From NCBI RefSeq assembly GCF_902686445.1, contig NC_062227.1, positions 24,978,777 through 25,042,776 on the forward strand: a DNA stretch of 64,000 bases, written 5' to 3'. Shown in pieces: positions 24,492 through 33,966 of the stretch. This DNA is from Sciurus carolinensis (Eukaryota > Chordata > Mammalia > Rodentia > Sciuridae). The notes beneath the pieces were generated by a model. That model made no database searches. It was not told where the DNA came from and saw nothing but the letters and a program-made list of their open reading frames with translations. How positions within the stretch are numbered: the first letter of the stretch is position 1; each line of letters opens with the position of its first letter. A program made the translations under genes and the position numbers.

Positions 24492-26568
24492 ATAAAAAGA
24501 AGAAGAAAAAACCCAATGTATCCAAGAATATTTGGGACATACTTATACTAAGAATATATTTATTGTTTATCTGAAACTCAAATTTAACTAAGTGTGTTTT
24601 ATTTTATTTGCAAGTCTGGCAACCCTATTTCTTTCCCTAATTTAAAGATTCAAAACATGTACTATAAATATTCATAAACTACTATCTATCAACATCAATG
24701 CAGGAGACTAAAACACAAATAGCATTCACATATGAAAGGGGTTCATTCTAGTCTCCTTCCAAATAGCATGTCATTTGTGCTGTTCCAAGATCTAAATCTT
24801 GAGCCAATATTATGTTCCTCTGTAAACAGTTAAAGTAGATGCTTACGTTTCACTGCCCAAAAGCTATTGGCAATGACTTTTATCCTTATTTTCCTTTATT
24901 ATGGAGGTTGGAAAGATAAGATGCTCTCTATCTCAGACCACCTGTCACAGGTATTGATCATATTATCCAGTTCTAGCCTATGAAATGTAAGTTGGAGTCA
25001 CTGGGCAAGACTTCCAAGAAAGCACTTATGAAAAGGGTAGGACCTGTTGGCTTGCCTCTGTTGGACTTTTGGCTCCTTCCCTATTCGTCCTGTCTAGAAC
25101 ATGGATGTGTAACCTAAAGGCACAGCAAACATCAGGCAATATGAGGCCTGAGATAAAAGTCCCCAGTAGTGGGGAGAGAGGAGAGAGGTGGCCTACCCAG
25201 ATCTGAAGCAATGCCATCTTGATGGCTCACCCTGAGAAGGAAGGAGACCAGTGAGACAGTGTTGATGCAAATGTGAATAACCCAGTTTCCTCAAGTCTAA
25301 CATCTTTGCATTTCCAAATTAAACTCCACTTAAATAAGAATATTTTATTTCCACTCCAAGATAAAAATTCATGCACATTGTTCTTATCACCAGCCAACCT
25401 CACTAGATGATTGGGGGCCAAGCAGAAAGGTAGCCAAGTGGCATTATCATTCTAAAAACACTTTCTTCTTTAAAGTTCATGGTAATTTCAATAATATATA
25501 TTCACATCACAGCCCATTTGAGATGGGTAAATATTCTTTTCTCTAAATACATTCAAGGGGGAATAGGACGGAAGAAAACCAAAGGTAAGTCAAATCTCAT
25601 AGCTAGGTAAGTTAGCAGTCTGCACGCATCTATCCATCTATGCATTTCTTCATGCATTTGTTGACTGAGTATTTGTTGAGTGTCTCCAATGTGTGCCATG
25701 ATTTAATTATAAAATAAAGTAGTAGGTGTATGTACATATGTGTATATAGATGAGCAGAATATACTCTAAAATTGCTTTAATTATTAATGTATCTGTTGTA
25801 TATCTGTATTAATGTTTTAGTGTATCTGTAACTTATGTGTGCACTATTTTTTTTATCATTTTACTATCAGGGACAATTAACAGTACCTCACATATGAAAT
25901 CAAGAAAATATCATTTGCTTAGAAAACAAGCTTCACTCACCCACTCATTTCAAAATGTCAATTTAGTGTGTTCAAATGCCAAAGATTCATATTAGCAGGG
26001 CAAAAGCAAACACCCAGTCTCCACAAAACAAACAAAATTATCAGGAGGATGAATATTTCATCAGTTCTCATTGGTCTTCTTGCTCTTTTAGATGTGACCA
26101 GTGTCTGCGCATATGGCTGACTTTGGACTAACGGACTCAATGCAGGCAGTGTTAGCACTTTAATCAACTGAAAAGTCCTGTTTGAGTAACCCTTAGGCTC
26201 CTGAGCTTCAGGCTGTCAACACGGCCAGTCTGTAAAACAAAATATTCTTGAGTTTTTCAAGTGTCTATCAACAGTGCTGCCCTGACTTTTCTAAGTAAAG
26301 CCTCTCCCACAGTGAGTATTGTTGCAGAAACAATTCTACGCTGGAAGAGGGAACTTAAATTTAGGTAGCCCAAAGCTGGAGTTGTGAAATCAATTTAATA
26401 CAGCAAGATCGGCATAGAATAGGATTCAACAGAACAGACCAGAAAAGAATAGAAAGCATCACATGGCATGTCATAAGGTAAGTACAGACTTCAGAAAAAC
26501 TTTCCTCAATATACAGTCTCCTACATTGTCAGTTTCTGTCCCTCTACTGAATCTTCCATTATTTTAAA
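24492..26568. other. single-copy DNA
   Basis: No gene is recognised. A short L2/MIR-like phrase (GAGTATTTGTTGAGTGTCTC) occurs near 25,667-25,686. The right boundary is the target duplication of the ISG20L2 retrocopy. Confidence 0.4.
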
Positions 26569-26583
26569 CAATATTTTATTTTA
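26569..26583. repeat. target-site duplication, 3' side of ISG20L2 retrocopy
   Basis: The 15 bases CAATATTTTATTTTA match 28,845-28,859 exactly. They sit directly against the T-rich tract that is the reversed poly-A tail. On the retrocopy sense strand the site is TTTTAAAATAAAA-like, the kind of sequence L1 endonuclease prefers. Confidence 0.85.
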
Positions 26584-27037
26584 TTTTATTTTTTTTGTTT
26601 TGTTTTGTTTTCCATTGTAAAAATTTATCAAAGAGATCATCTGAATTTTAGAGGTTTGGTTTAGTAAGGTAAAAGACTAAAAACAAAAAACAAAACAAAA
26701 ACTGAAAACATTAAAACCATGTAAATCCATTTCAATCTTCCAAGTAGAACCTAAATTAAATAAATCCTCTACTATTTTAGGTAAGAGACTCCTTTTCCTA
26801 AATCAGAAAAGTTGATTTCTAAGTTATACTCTTACCTCATTGCCTTCTAACCTTAAGAACAAAACATCACTAATAGTGACTCTTCTTGAAGTTGGCAGGT
26901 GATATCCTGGCAGGCTGGATGCAGACTCTGAACCAGAGCGGAGTCTTGGATATGTAACATGACCATACACTCCAGTATCCAATTAGGATACTTTTGAAAG
27001 TAAAAGGGATGCTGTTAATTATGTGAGGATAAAAAAT

Positions 27038-27168
27038 GCTGGGCATGGTAGCACAGGTCTACACTCCCAGTTACTCAGGAAGCTGAAGTAGGAGGACTGC
27101 TTGAGCCCAGGAGTTGGAGGCCAACCTGGGCAATCCCCCAACCCATCTCCAAAATACAAGAGACATGT
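27038..27168 (+). mobile_element. B1/7SL-like SINE monomer, antisense within the retrocopy 3' UTR
   Basis: GCTGGGCATGGTAGCACAGG, then GCTTGAGCCCAGGAGTTGGA, then GGCCAACCTGGGCAATCCCC resembles a 7SL-derived monomer (B1 or Alu-like) without an ID partner. It lies opposite to the ISG20L2 sense. It may have been in the parent 3' UTR or have landed later. Confidence 0.7.
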
Positions 27169-27511
27169 GGCTACCTAGTGATAAGGCAATGTAGGAAACT
27201 ACATTCCCCAGTATGCCCTGTCCTGGAAATCAAAAAGTCTGACTGGCACAAAGAATCCTGGGACCTGTGGTTAGCACCATTTAAAGTAAGCAGTCTCGGG
27301 CTGGAATCTGACATGAAGGTTTCCCACTTCCATGGGACACTTAACCAGATACAGGACACAAGAGCTGAGTTGAAATTTCAATGGGTATTAAGCCTGGGGT
27401 ACAGTGTCTCTCCCCAACAGGTCTAGCTTCTGCAGATGTGAAGCTAGAAGAGGCAGGTGTTGGTCTGCGGCCCTGTTTCTCCGGGATGTTGCCTCTGTCT
27501 CCCCACAGTTG

Positions 27512-28561
27512 CTAGTTTTTTGGGGGATTTTGGGCCAGATGTTGTTCCCACTCAACTTCAACCAACTTGTACAGCTCCATGGTGGCCTGGGCATCTTCCA
27601 CAGAGGAATGTCCACCTTTCCCGATCTGTATGTCCCGATGTAGCAGCTGCTTGGTGAGGCACTTCAGAGACATGGTGGCATTCTCCGGGCAATTGGCTTT
27701 CCGGTTGAGGAGGGGTATTTGAGAGGTGTCTCGGGTGAGGGACTTGGGGTGAAAGTACTGCAGGGCTTTGAAGTCATTGTGGATGGCATGCCCCACCACA
27801 ATCTTCCCCAAGATTATCTTCAAGATCTGGCTCCGAGCAATCTTAAAGGGTGTAGCATTCACCATGTGCTTCTTGCAGATTCCACTCCATTTGGTTCGGT
27901 AGTCCACAATGTGGCAGGGGGGAAGGATGTACTCATCATAAAGCACATCTCCATCATAGTTGACAATGCTACATCGAGCTAAGGAACTAACATGCCCTTT
28001 GGGTCCTGTGCCCACCATCTCACAGTCAATTGCCACCATCTTCCCTGGCAATTTCTGGGATGCTCCAGAGCACTTATTTTCTAAGTGATTTCTGGTGGAA
28101 TTCTGTGTGGCATTGTTCTGAGGAGGGTTCTTCTTCTGGAGGGCCTTCTTCTGGGAGCGAGTTGGGTGGCTCTTAATCTTTGGAAGGGCACTCTGGAACT
28201 CCCCCAGCAAATCTACTTTAGCTGCAACAGAATTAACCTTCTTTGAAGGTGCAGGGGTCAGCCAAGGCACTGCAGTTTTCTTATCCAGGGACAATCCTGA
28301 CCCAGTGCTGGGTGCAGGTGTCTTCTTTCTTGAAAGGGGAGGAATCTTCCAAGTGCCATCCACTCTCACATTTTCCCCTTTCTTTGGAGGTTCTGAGTGC
28401 AACTTAGTCACCTTGCTAGGGGTCTGCTTCTTTTTATTGAGAAAGCCCTTCTGTTCCAAGAGCCGGCGCTTCTTAACAAACTTTCGATGCTTGGCATTCC
28501 CTTCTAATGCCTTTTTGGGTGGAGATCCCCCAAAATCCAGATTCAGGAGTATGGTAGACAT
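27512..28561 (-). CDS. ISG20L2: ISG20L2-like DEDDh 3'-5' exoribonuclease, intact retrocopy ORF
   Basis: The 349-residue protein opens [11 protein letters not shown] and is recognisable end to end as ISG20L2, a nucleolar 3'-5' exoribonuclease acting in late 5.8S pre-rRNA trimming. The human protein is about 353 residues; the small difference seems to lie in the Lys/Asn-rich linker around 138-165. Residues 22-45 are a basic patch ([12 protein letters not shown]) fitting nucleolar targeting. The exonuclease domain spans about 175-335: Exo I AIDCEMVG (D179, E181), Exo II HAIHNDF (D263), Exo [11 protein letters not shown] (H318, D323). All five catalytic residues are present. The start is the first ATG, in good context, and no stop or frameshift occurs. 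Lack of introns plus flanking duplications mark it as a retrocopy. Whether it is expressed or constrained cannot be seen here. Confidence 0.9.
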   Translation of the reverse strand: MSTILLNLDFGGSPPKKALEGNAKHRKFVKKRRLLEQKGFLNKKKQTPSKVTKLHSEPPKKGENVRVDGTWKIPPLSRKKTPAPSTGSGLSLDKKTAVPWLTPAPSKKVNSVAAKVDLLGEFQSALPKIKSHPTRSQKKALQKKNPPQNNATQNSTRNHLENKCSGASQKLPGKMVAIDCEMVGTGPKGHVSSLARCSIVNYDGDVLYDEYILPPCHIVDYRTKWSGICKKHMVNATPFKIARSQILKIILGKIVVGHAIHNDFKALQYFHPKSLTRDTSQIPLLNRKANCPENATMSLKCLTKQLLHRDIQIGKGGHSSVEDAQATMELYKLVEVEWEQHLAQNPPKN

Positions 28562-28844
28562 GAGGGCAGTGGATGATGGGAGAGCAGTTGGGAAGAGTGG
28601 CTCATGGATAGGAAGAGGAGGAGGGTCTCTCTCTCTGATGAATCACATTGTCCAACATGAGAAGGGCTGCAGAAAACCCTGGGGAAGAAAGCGATCCTGG
28701 TAGCTGCACCCATAGGCCTCCAAGATGGGCCCCACTAGGAACGGAAGCGTCCCGAGCCGGAGGCGGAAACCAGCGCGCGCCGACGAGCCCCAGGACAGCA
28801 GGCGCGCGGGTTGGAGCGCGCTGGGGGACGGCGCGCGCGCGCCC
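28562..28844 (-). promoter_or_regulatory. CpG-rich 5' leader carried by the retrocopy
   Basis: From about 28,735 to 28,844 the CpG density is far above that of the flanks, ending in a GCGCGCGCGCGCC alternating run next to the target duplication. It is presumably the parent 5' UTR or transcription-start region. Since it travelled with the copy it could support local transcription; this is inference. Confidence 0.5.
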
Positions 28845-28859
28845 CAATATTTTATTTTA
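28845..28859. repeat. target-site duplication, 5' side of ISG20L2 retrocopy
   Basis: The same CAATATTTTATTTTA as at 26,569-26,583. It abuts the CpG-rich leader, so the copy is essentially full length at its 5' end. Confidence 0.85.
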
Positions 28860-28974
28860 AATCAAAATAAAACCTCTGCCGATCCCACCAATCCCCCTGG
28901 CTACTGCTTCAATTCCTTGAAAGGAAATTTTCTGAAAGTAGTATCATACTTTCTTATATCTATCCTTCCATTCT

Positions 28975-30115
28975 CCTGACTGTCCTTCCCTTGGACCTTT
29001 AAGTCTACCGTTCCAGCAAAACTGTTCTAATCAACGTCACCAACACTGTCCACATTTCCAAATTCAAATTCTCAACCGTCATCTTGCTTGGCCAACCAGC
29101 AGCACTGGAGGTGGTGATTCACAACCTCCTCCTTGAACCACCTTTTCCCATCCCTCGGATTGCTATTACTATAGTCCACATCACCTTCTCTCTCCTGTGT
29201 TATTGTACGAGTCTCCTAACTGGCCTCCCTGTTTCTATACTCTCCCCTACTCTCATTCCCCTCTTCTATAATGTGTGCACTATACAACAGTTAAAGTATC
29301 TCATTCCTTTGATTAAAACCCTCCCCTGACTCCCATGCCATTCAGGGTTAAAGCTGACATCTGTTGCGTAGCTTAGGTGTCCCTACACCATCTGCTCCCC
29401 ATCCTAACCTCATTGCCCACTACTCTCATCCTGCATTCTACTTTCCCATTTCTGGCCAAACTGACCTTCTCCCTGTTCCCCAAAGTCACCAGGCACACAC
29501 CTTGTTTTAGTTAGCTTTTTCGCTGCTGTGACTAAAAGGCCTGACAAGAACAATTTTAGAGGAGGAAAAGTATATTTGGAGCTCACAGTTTCAGAGGTCT
29601 CAGTCCATAGATAGCCGGCTCCATTCCTCAGGTCCCAAGGTAAGGTAGAACATCATGGTGGAAGGATGTGGTGGAGGGAAGCAGTTCAAGATGTCACACC
29701 AGGAAGCAGAGAGAGACTAAACTCAGGTCACCAACTATATAGCCCAAAGGCACATCCCCAGTGACCCACCTCCTCCAGCAATACCCTACTAGCCTATAGT
29801 TACCACTCAGTTAATCCCTATCAGGGGATTGATTCACTGATTGGGTTAAGGATCTCATAACCCAATCATTTAAATTCTAAACCTTGCATTGTCTCACACT
29901 TGAGCTTTTGATGGACACCTAATATCTAAACCATAACACATCTCTTGCAGGAAATTTCTCTTGCTATTCCTCTACCTAGAAGACCCTCGCCCACATAAAT
30001 GCCTGACTTGCTCCTTCACTTAAATTCCCCAACAGTGAAACACTCCCTGAATGCTCAATCTAAACTTTGACACATATGCATTTATTTTATGCTTGCCTTT
30101 CCTTACCACTGAAAG
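28975..30115 (+). mobile_element. L2 LINE, plus strand, split by an LTR
   Basis: Phrases in L2 order: GAGTCTCCTAACTGGCCTCC, then GATTAAAACCCTCCCCTGAC, then CCATTTCTGGCCAAACTGAC, and after the LTR insertion GCTATTCCTCTACCTAGAAG. It is highly diverged. Open frames in it are not credible. Confidence 0.65.
29503..29938 (-). mobile_element. MaLR-type LTR, minus strand, inside L2
   Basis: On the plus strand it runs from TGTTTTAGTTAGCTTTTTCG to ATATCTAAACCATAACA. Read on the minus strand this is TGTTATGGTTTAGATATTAG and so on, the usual MaLR start. Flanking 5-mers CACCT and CATCT look like a target duplication with one change. No internal region is present, so it is a solo LTR. Confidence 0.8.
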
Positions 30116-30594
30116 GGGCAAAATTAAAACAAACTTAGATCTAATTGCCTTTTTCATTTTTGTGACTCTGGAATTAGGCAACATCTCATCTATAAGATAG
30201 AATGGATATTCTTATGAACTGAGAAGAGGAAGCTGGCTTTATAGACATACAAAAGCCAAAGAAAGCATAAAAAAACTAAAACTGGTCATTTCAAAATCAC
30301 TTGCTGTATGAGTCTAAATCAGAAGAAACTTCTGCAACCTGCTGGCTCAGATAAACTGGGCTGTTTCAGATTGTTTACTATGAATGAAACTGAACTTTTT
30401 CAGAGTTCAGTTTGATTATGTCACTTAGCACAAGTGAACCCATTCTAGTATGGTCAGATCAGCCAGGGGCTGATGTTGGAGTTCAGTTCAAAACAATGAC
30501 CTTCCATACATTTTGCTTAATAGCACTTTTTACTAACTAAACACTATATAGCTTTTTTACTTTTAGGTTTTGGTTTTTTTGGAGGTATGGTTCA
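30116..30594. other. AT-rich DNA inside or beside L2
   Basis: No repeat or gene is recognised between the two L2-like blocks. Confidence 0.4.
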
Positions 30595-30720
30595 CCAGAG
30601 TATAAATTCCATGAGGGCAGAAACTTTTTCCTATTTTGTTTGATTCTGATCCTAGAATGCAGTTTGGTACATTGTAACACTCAACAAATATTGCTCAACT
30701 TGAATGCATTAATGGATGAT
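30595..30720 (+). mobile_element. L2 3'-end fragment
   Basis: GAGTATAAATTCCATGAGGG, then TTGTAACACTCAACAAATAT, then GAATGCATTAATGG matches the L2 3' terminus. It could belong to the L2 at 28,975. Confidence 0.6.
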
Positions 30721-31115
30721 GAATAAACCAGGTAGCTATATATATTTTTTCAATACAAATTATTGTTGAAACATGTCTGGTACAATAAAAACAGCTTGAG
30801 CTATGGGCCTGGATGAACTTGCATTCAAATACGGCACCAAATAACATCTTTAAATATATCCACGCGCGCATGACCAGGCAGCTTTCTCTGGCTAGAAAGG
30901 TCTCTTCTCCACCTCGTTCCACCCTTACTTCTTAATGACACGATCAAATTCTTCCTTTAAAAGACAGTTCATTAAAATACAATGCAGTCAAAAAAAAATA
31001 CAATGTAGTCATTAAGAGTGATATTATGGAAGAATATTCAATGTCACAGAATGATAATCATAATATGGTATCAAGTGAAAAAGCAATTACAGTTCCATTT
31101 CTAAAAATATAATGC

Positions 31116-31152
<37 letters not shown>

Positions 31153-32424
31153 CATACAGAGAGAGAGAGAGTTATATATAAAGCTTCACAATTCTTTAGG
31201 AGAAATAAATGGTATATAATTCATGTTTCTACATCAAATCATGATGTATTATGAGCCTTTGTTTTCCAAGATTAGGGAAAATATAATATCTGTTATGTTT
31301 GTGGCTCCCTTTCAAATCCTATAATGCCAAGACAGGGAAATCAAATGGTTCAGAAAAATGGCAGTTACTCATCAATCCTAGTAAGAGATAAAGAGTTCCT
31401 TCTGGCCCAAAGTAAGGACATTACAGTCATTACATACACCCTAGACTCCAGCCTTTATCATTTCCAGGAAGAAGTGTATTGGAAAGAAGTTATTTTTACT
31501 TATACCTTTGAAAATATTATAATTAAACTTTAAAAAAAAAAAAAAAGAGTTCCTCCTTGTGTGCCATCTAGTTCCTCAAGGCAGGAACTGGCATGCTATG
31601 TGCACTCAGGGATTGGCCCACACCCACCACACCCACACCCTCATTGTCAGGGCCAGGCTGCTACAGACTCCACAGCACATCTCCCACCAGGCGCCTGTGG
31701 GTGAGGTGCTCATCTCTACTGCTTCAGACTGCATACTCAGCCTCTTCTCTGGGTCCTGGCCCAACCTTGCTTAGAACCCTTCTGGAGTGAGGTCACAACC
31801 CTTCCCCCAACACACATATCCACAGACTTCCAGCAATTCTCATCCAGTACAATGTGATCATTCAAATCCAAGTTCTGAGCAGAAGTTTCAGGACAGGTCA
31901 CTCCATACCTGAAACCAAAAATAAGGAAAAAACAAAAACAAAAAACATAACTTCTAAATCCTGTAAGACAAGACCATGCTCTTTTCCTGTGGGAACTACA
32001 AGGAAAATGATATGCTTGGTGTTTGGCAATGAGAGTCCATGGAGTTAGAAATAAACATTTATTTTATTATACTTATTTATAGTAAGTATTATTAATAGCA
32101 CTTACTATAATTGAGATGATACATACAATTACAGAATGCAATACTTCACTTCCTATGTGGCTGATGATGGGCTCTAATAGTTTGTTTCTTTTTCCACTCA
32201 CAGGCGTGTATAGAAATAATACTGGTGATTCTAGGTAACATGGCTGGCTCAAGGAAGAAGGACATGTTTGGGTAGGTAACCTTCAAGGCTGAGTTTGCTT
32301 CCTCAGTCTGTTATGGAGTAGGTGGGCTTGTAGAGAAATTCTTCAGATGTCTTTCTATAGTGAAACAAGGGATAGTCTTGGTGAGGACAACCTATTGCAG
32401 CTGAAATACAAGATTCTTAAAAAT
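30721..32424. other. single-copy DNA with a GT microsatellite
   Basis: (TG)n lies at 31,119-31,149, followed by GA repeats. The 31,560-31,850 stretch is GC-richer and carries two overlapping 65-71-codon frames with no domain. No gene is called. Confidence 0.4.
31119..31149. repeat. (TG)n microsatellite
   Basis: About 15 TG units followed by TATACATACA and a GA run. Confidence 0.9.
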
Positions 32425-33169
32425 CCAGGCATGACTTCAGTAAAATGGCAAACTAGTAAGCTCCAGAACCTCCTTCCCCCATCCCCCGAAAAAAAAAGAC
32501 AGAATTAGCAACTATCCAGACTAGAACACCTTTGTGAGAACTCTAGAGATCAGCTAATAAGTTATAGTAGGTCAAGGTAAAACCAAGAAGAGTTTCCAGC
32601 AAATAGGAGAATTTATGGTATTCTACATGTCCATTCTTGCCTTTTCCCCTTCCATGGCACAGCATAGCATACTCAACAGGATATCTTCTGTACCATAGTC
32701 CCTCCCGTGTGATAGAAACAAAATGCCTTGAACATTCTGGATTGTCGGCGGGCTGACTGAGAAAATGGTTTCTGTCTCTCCTGACTTGGAGCTATACAGC
32801 AGGACCCCACAGTGCCAGACTTAGGAAGTCATTGAAAATAAAGGTAAACCACACAATCGAGCTGCAGTTCCAGGAGTGGTCAATAGGGGGAAGAAGAGAT
32901 CAGAAGAGGTTTGAGAGGTACTAGAACCTCTCCCAAGGTTCTTTGGTGAAGGTCTTTCCCTGCACAAAGTTGGTATGGATAGTTTGCAAAGGCTCTTTGT
33001 TTTGTTGTTGTTCTTGCTTCCTAGATGCCCAAATTTCAGTGAAAGATCATGAGGCATACAAAGAAACGGAGAAACAGAATCCAAAGTCACAAAATAAAGC
33101 CCCAGAAACTGGCCCTAAGGAAATGCAGATGTCTGAGATGGTAGACAAAGAATTTAAAATAGATGTCGT

Positions 33170-33318
33170 TGGGTTGGGGTTGTGGCTCGTTGGTCCACTG
33201 CTCACCTAGCATGTGTGAAGCACTAGGTTTGATCCTCAGCACCACATAAAAATAAATAAATAAAATGAAGATATTGTGTCCATCTACTACTAAAATATAT
33301 TTTTAAATAAAAAATAAA
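33170..33318 (+). mobile_element. ID SINE with shared 3' tail
   Basis: GGGTTGGGGTTGTGGCTCGT leads to CCTCAGCACCACATAAAAAT, then GATATTGTGTCCATCTACTA and an AT-rich end. The tail matches that of the 43.5-kb copy. Confidence 0.85.
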
Positions 33319-33510
33319 ATAGCTGTCATAAATATGCTCAATGAACTTTTGAAAAAAGAATGCAGGCAGACAACTAAACGAAATCAGGGAAACAATTCAT
33401 GAATAAATAAGAACATAAACAAAGAGATAAAAATTATTTTTAAAAAACAACCAATCAACTTCTGGAACTAAAAAGTGCAATAACTAAACTAAAAAATTTA
33501 CTAGAGAGTT

Positions 33511-33523
33511 TGAACAGAGATTT
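33511..33523. repeat. target-site duplication of the young L1 (3' side)
   Basis: TGAACAGAGATTT, matching 40,285-40,297 (TGAACGGAGATTT) with one difference. It borders the reversed A tail. Confidence 0.75.
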
Positions 33524-33741
33524 TTTTTTTAAGTTTATATATATATTTTTTATTGTAAACAAATGGGATACATGTTTTTTCTCTGTTTGTACATGGCGTA
33601 AAGGCATACCATTTGTGTAATCATAAATTTACATAGGGTAATGTTGTTTGATTCATTCTGATATTTTTTCCCTTCCCCCCCACCCCTCCCACCCTTCTTT
33701 TCCCTCTATACAGTCCTTCCTTCCTCCATTCTTGCCCCCCT

Positions 33742-33776
33742 CCCTAACCCTAACTCTAACCCTAACACTAACCCCT
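33742..33776. repeat. telomere-like CCCTAA tract in the L1 3' UTR
   Basis: Four to five hexamers: two CCCTAA, one ACTCTAA variant, one CCCTAA and one CACTAA variant. On the L1 sense strand this is TTAGGG-like and G-rich. The related L1 end at 55.9-56.35 kb lacks it at the same position. Confidence 0.85.
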
Positions 33777-33843
33777 CCCACCCCCCCATTATGTGTCATC
33801 ATCCACTTATTAGCAATATCATTGGTCCTTTGGTTTTTTGAGA

Positions 33844-33935
33844 TTAGCTTATCTCACTTAGCATGATATTCTCCAATTTCATCCATTTGCCTGCAAATGC
33901 CATAATTTTATCATTTTTATGGCTGAGTAATATCC

Positions 33936-33966
<31 letters not shown>

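Larger units (their letters stand above)
26584..28844 (-). mobile_element. processed retrocopy of ISG20L2 mRNA (full length)
   Basis: An intronless mRNA copy inserted on the minus strand. In sense order it has a CpG-rich 5' leader (28,844-28,562), the open frame (28,561-27,512), a 3' untranslated region of about 0.9 kb, and an A-rich tail (26,584-26,611, seen as T with G interruptions). A GATAAA variant lies about 18 bases before the tail and could be the poly-A signal. The flanking 15-bp duplication is perfect. The machinery was presumably L1, copies of which lie a few kb away. That the untranslated parts derive from the parent transcript is inferred from their position between the duplications. 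Confidence 0.85.

Noticed and set aside
27404..28703. Plus-strand frames of 66-132 codons opposite ISG20L2
   Set aside because: They are antisense to a recognised protein and show no family of their own.
33742..33776. Interstitial telomere or chromosome-fusion remnant
   Set aside because: The tract is only about 35 bases and lies at the G-rich position inside a defined L1 3' UTR.
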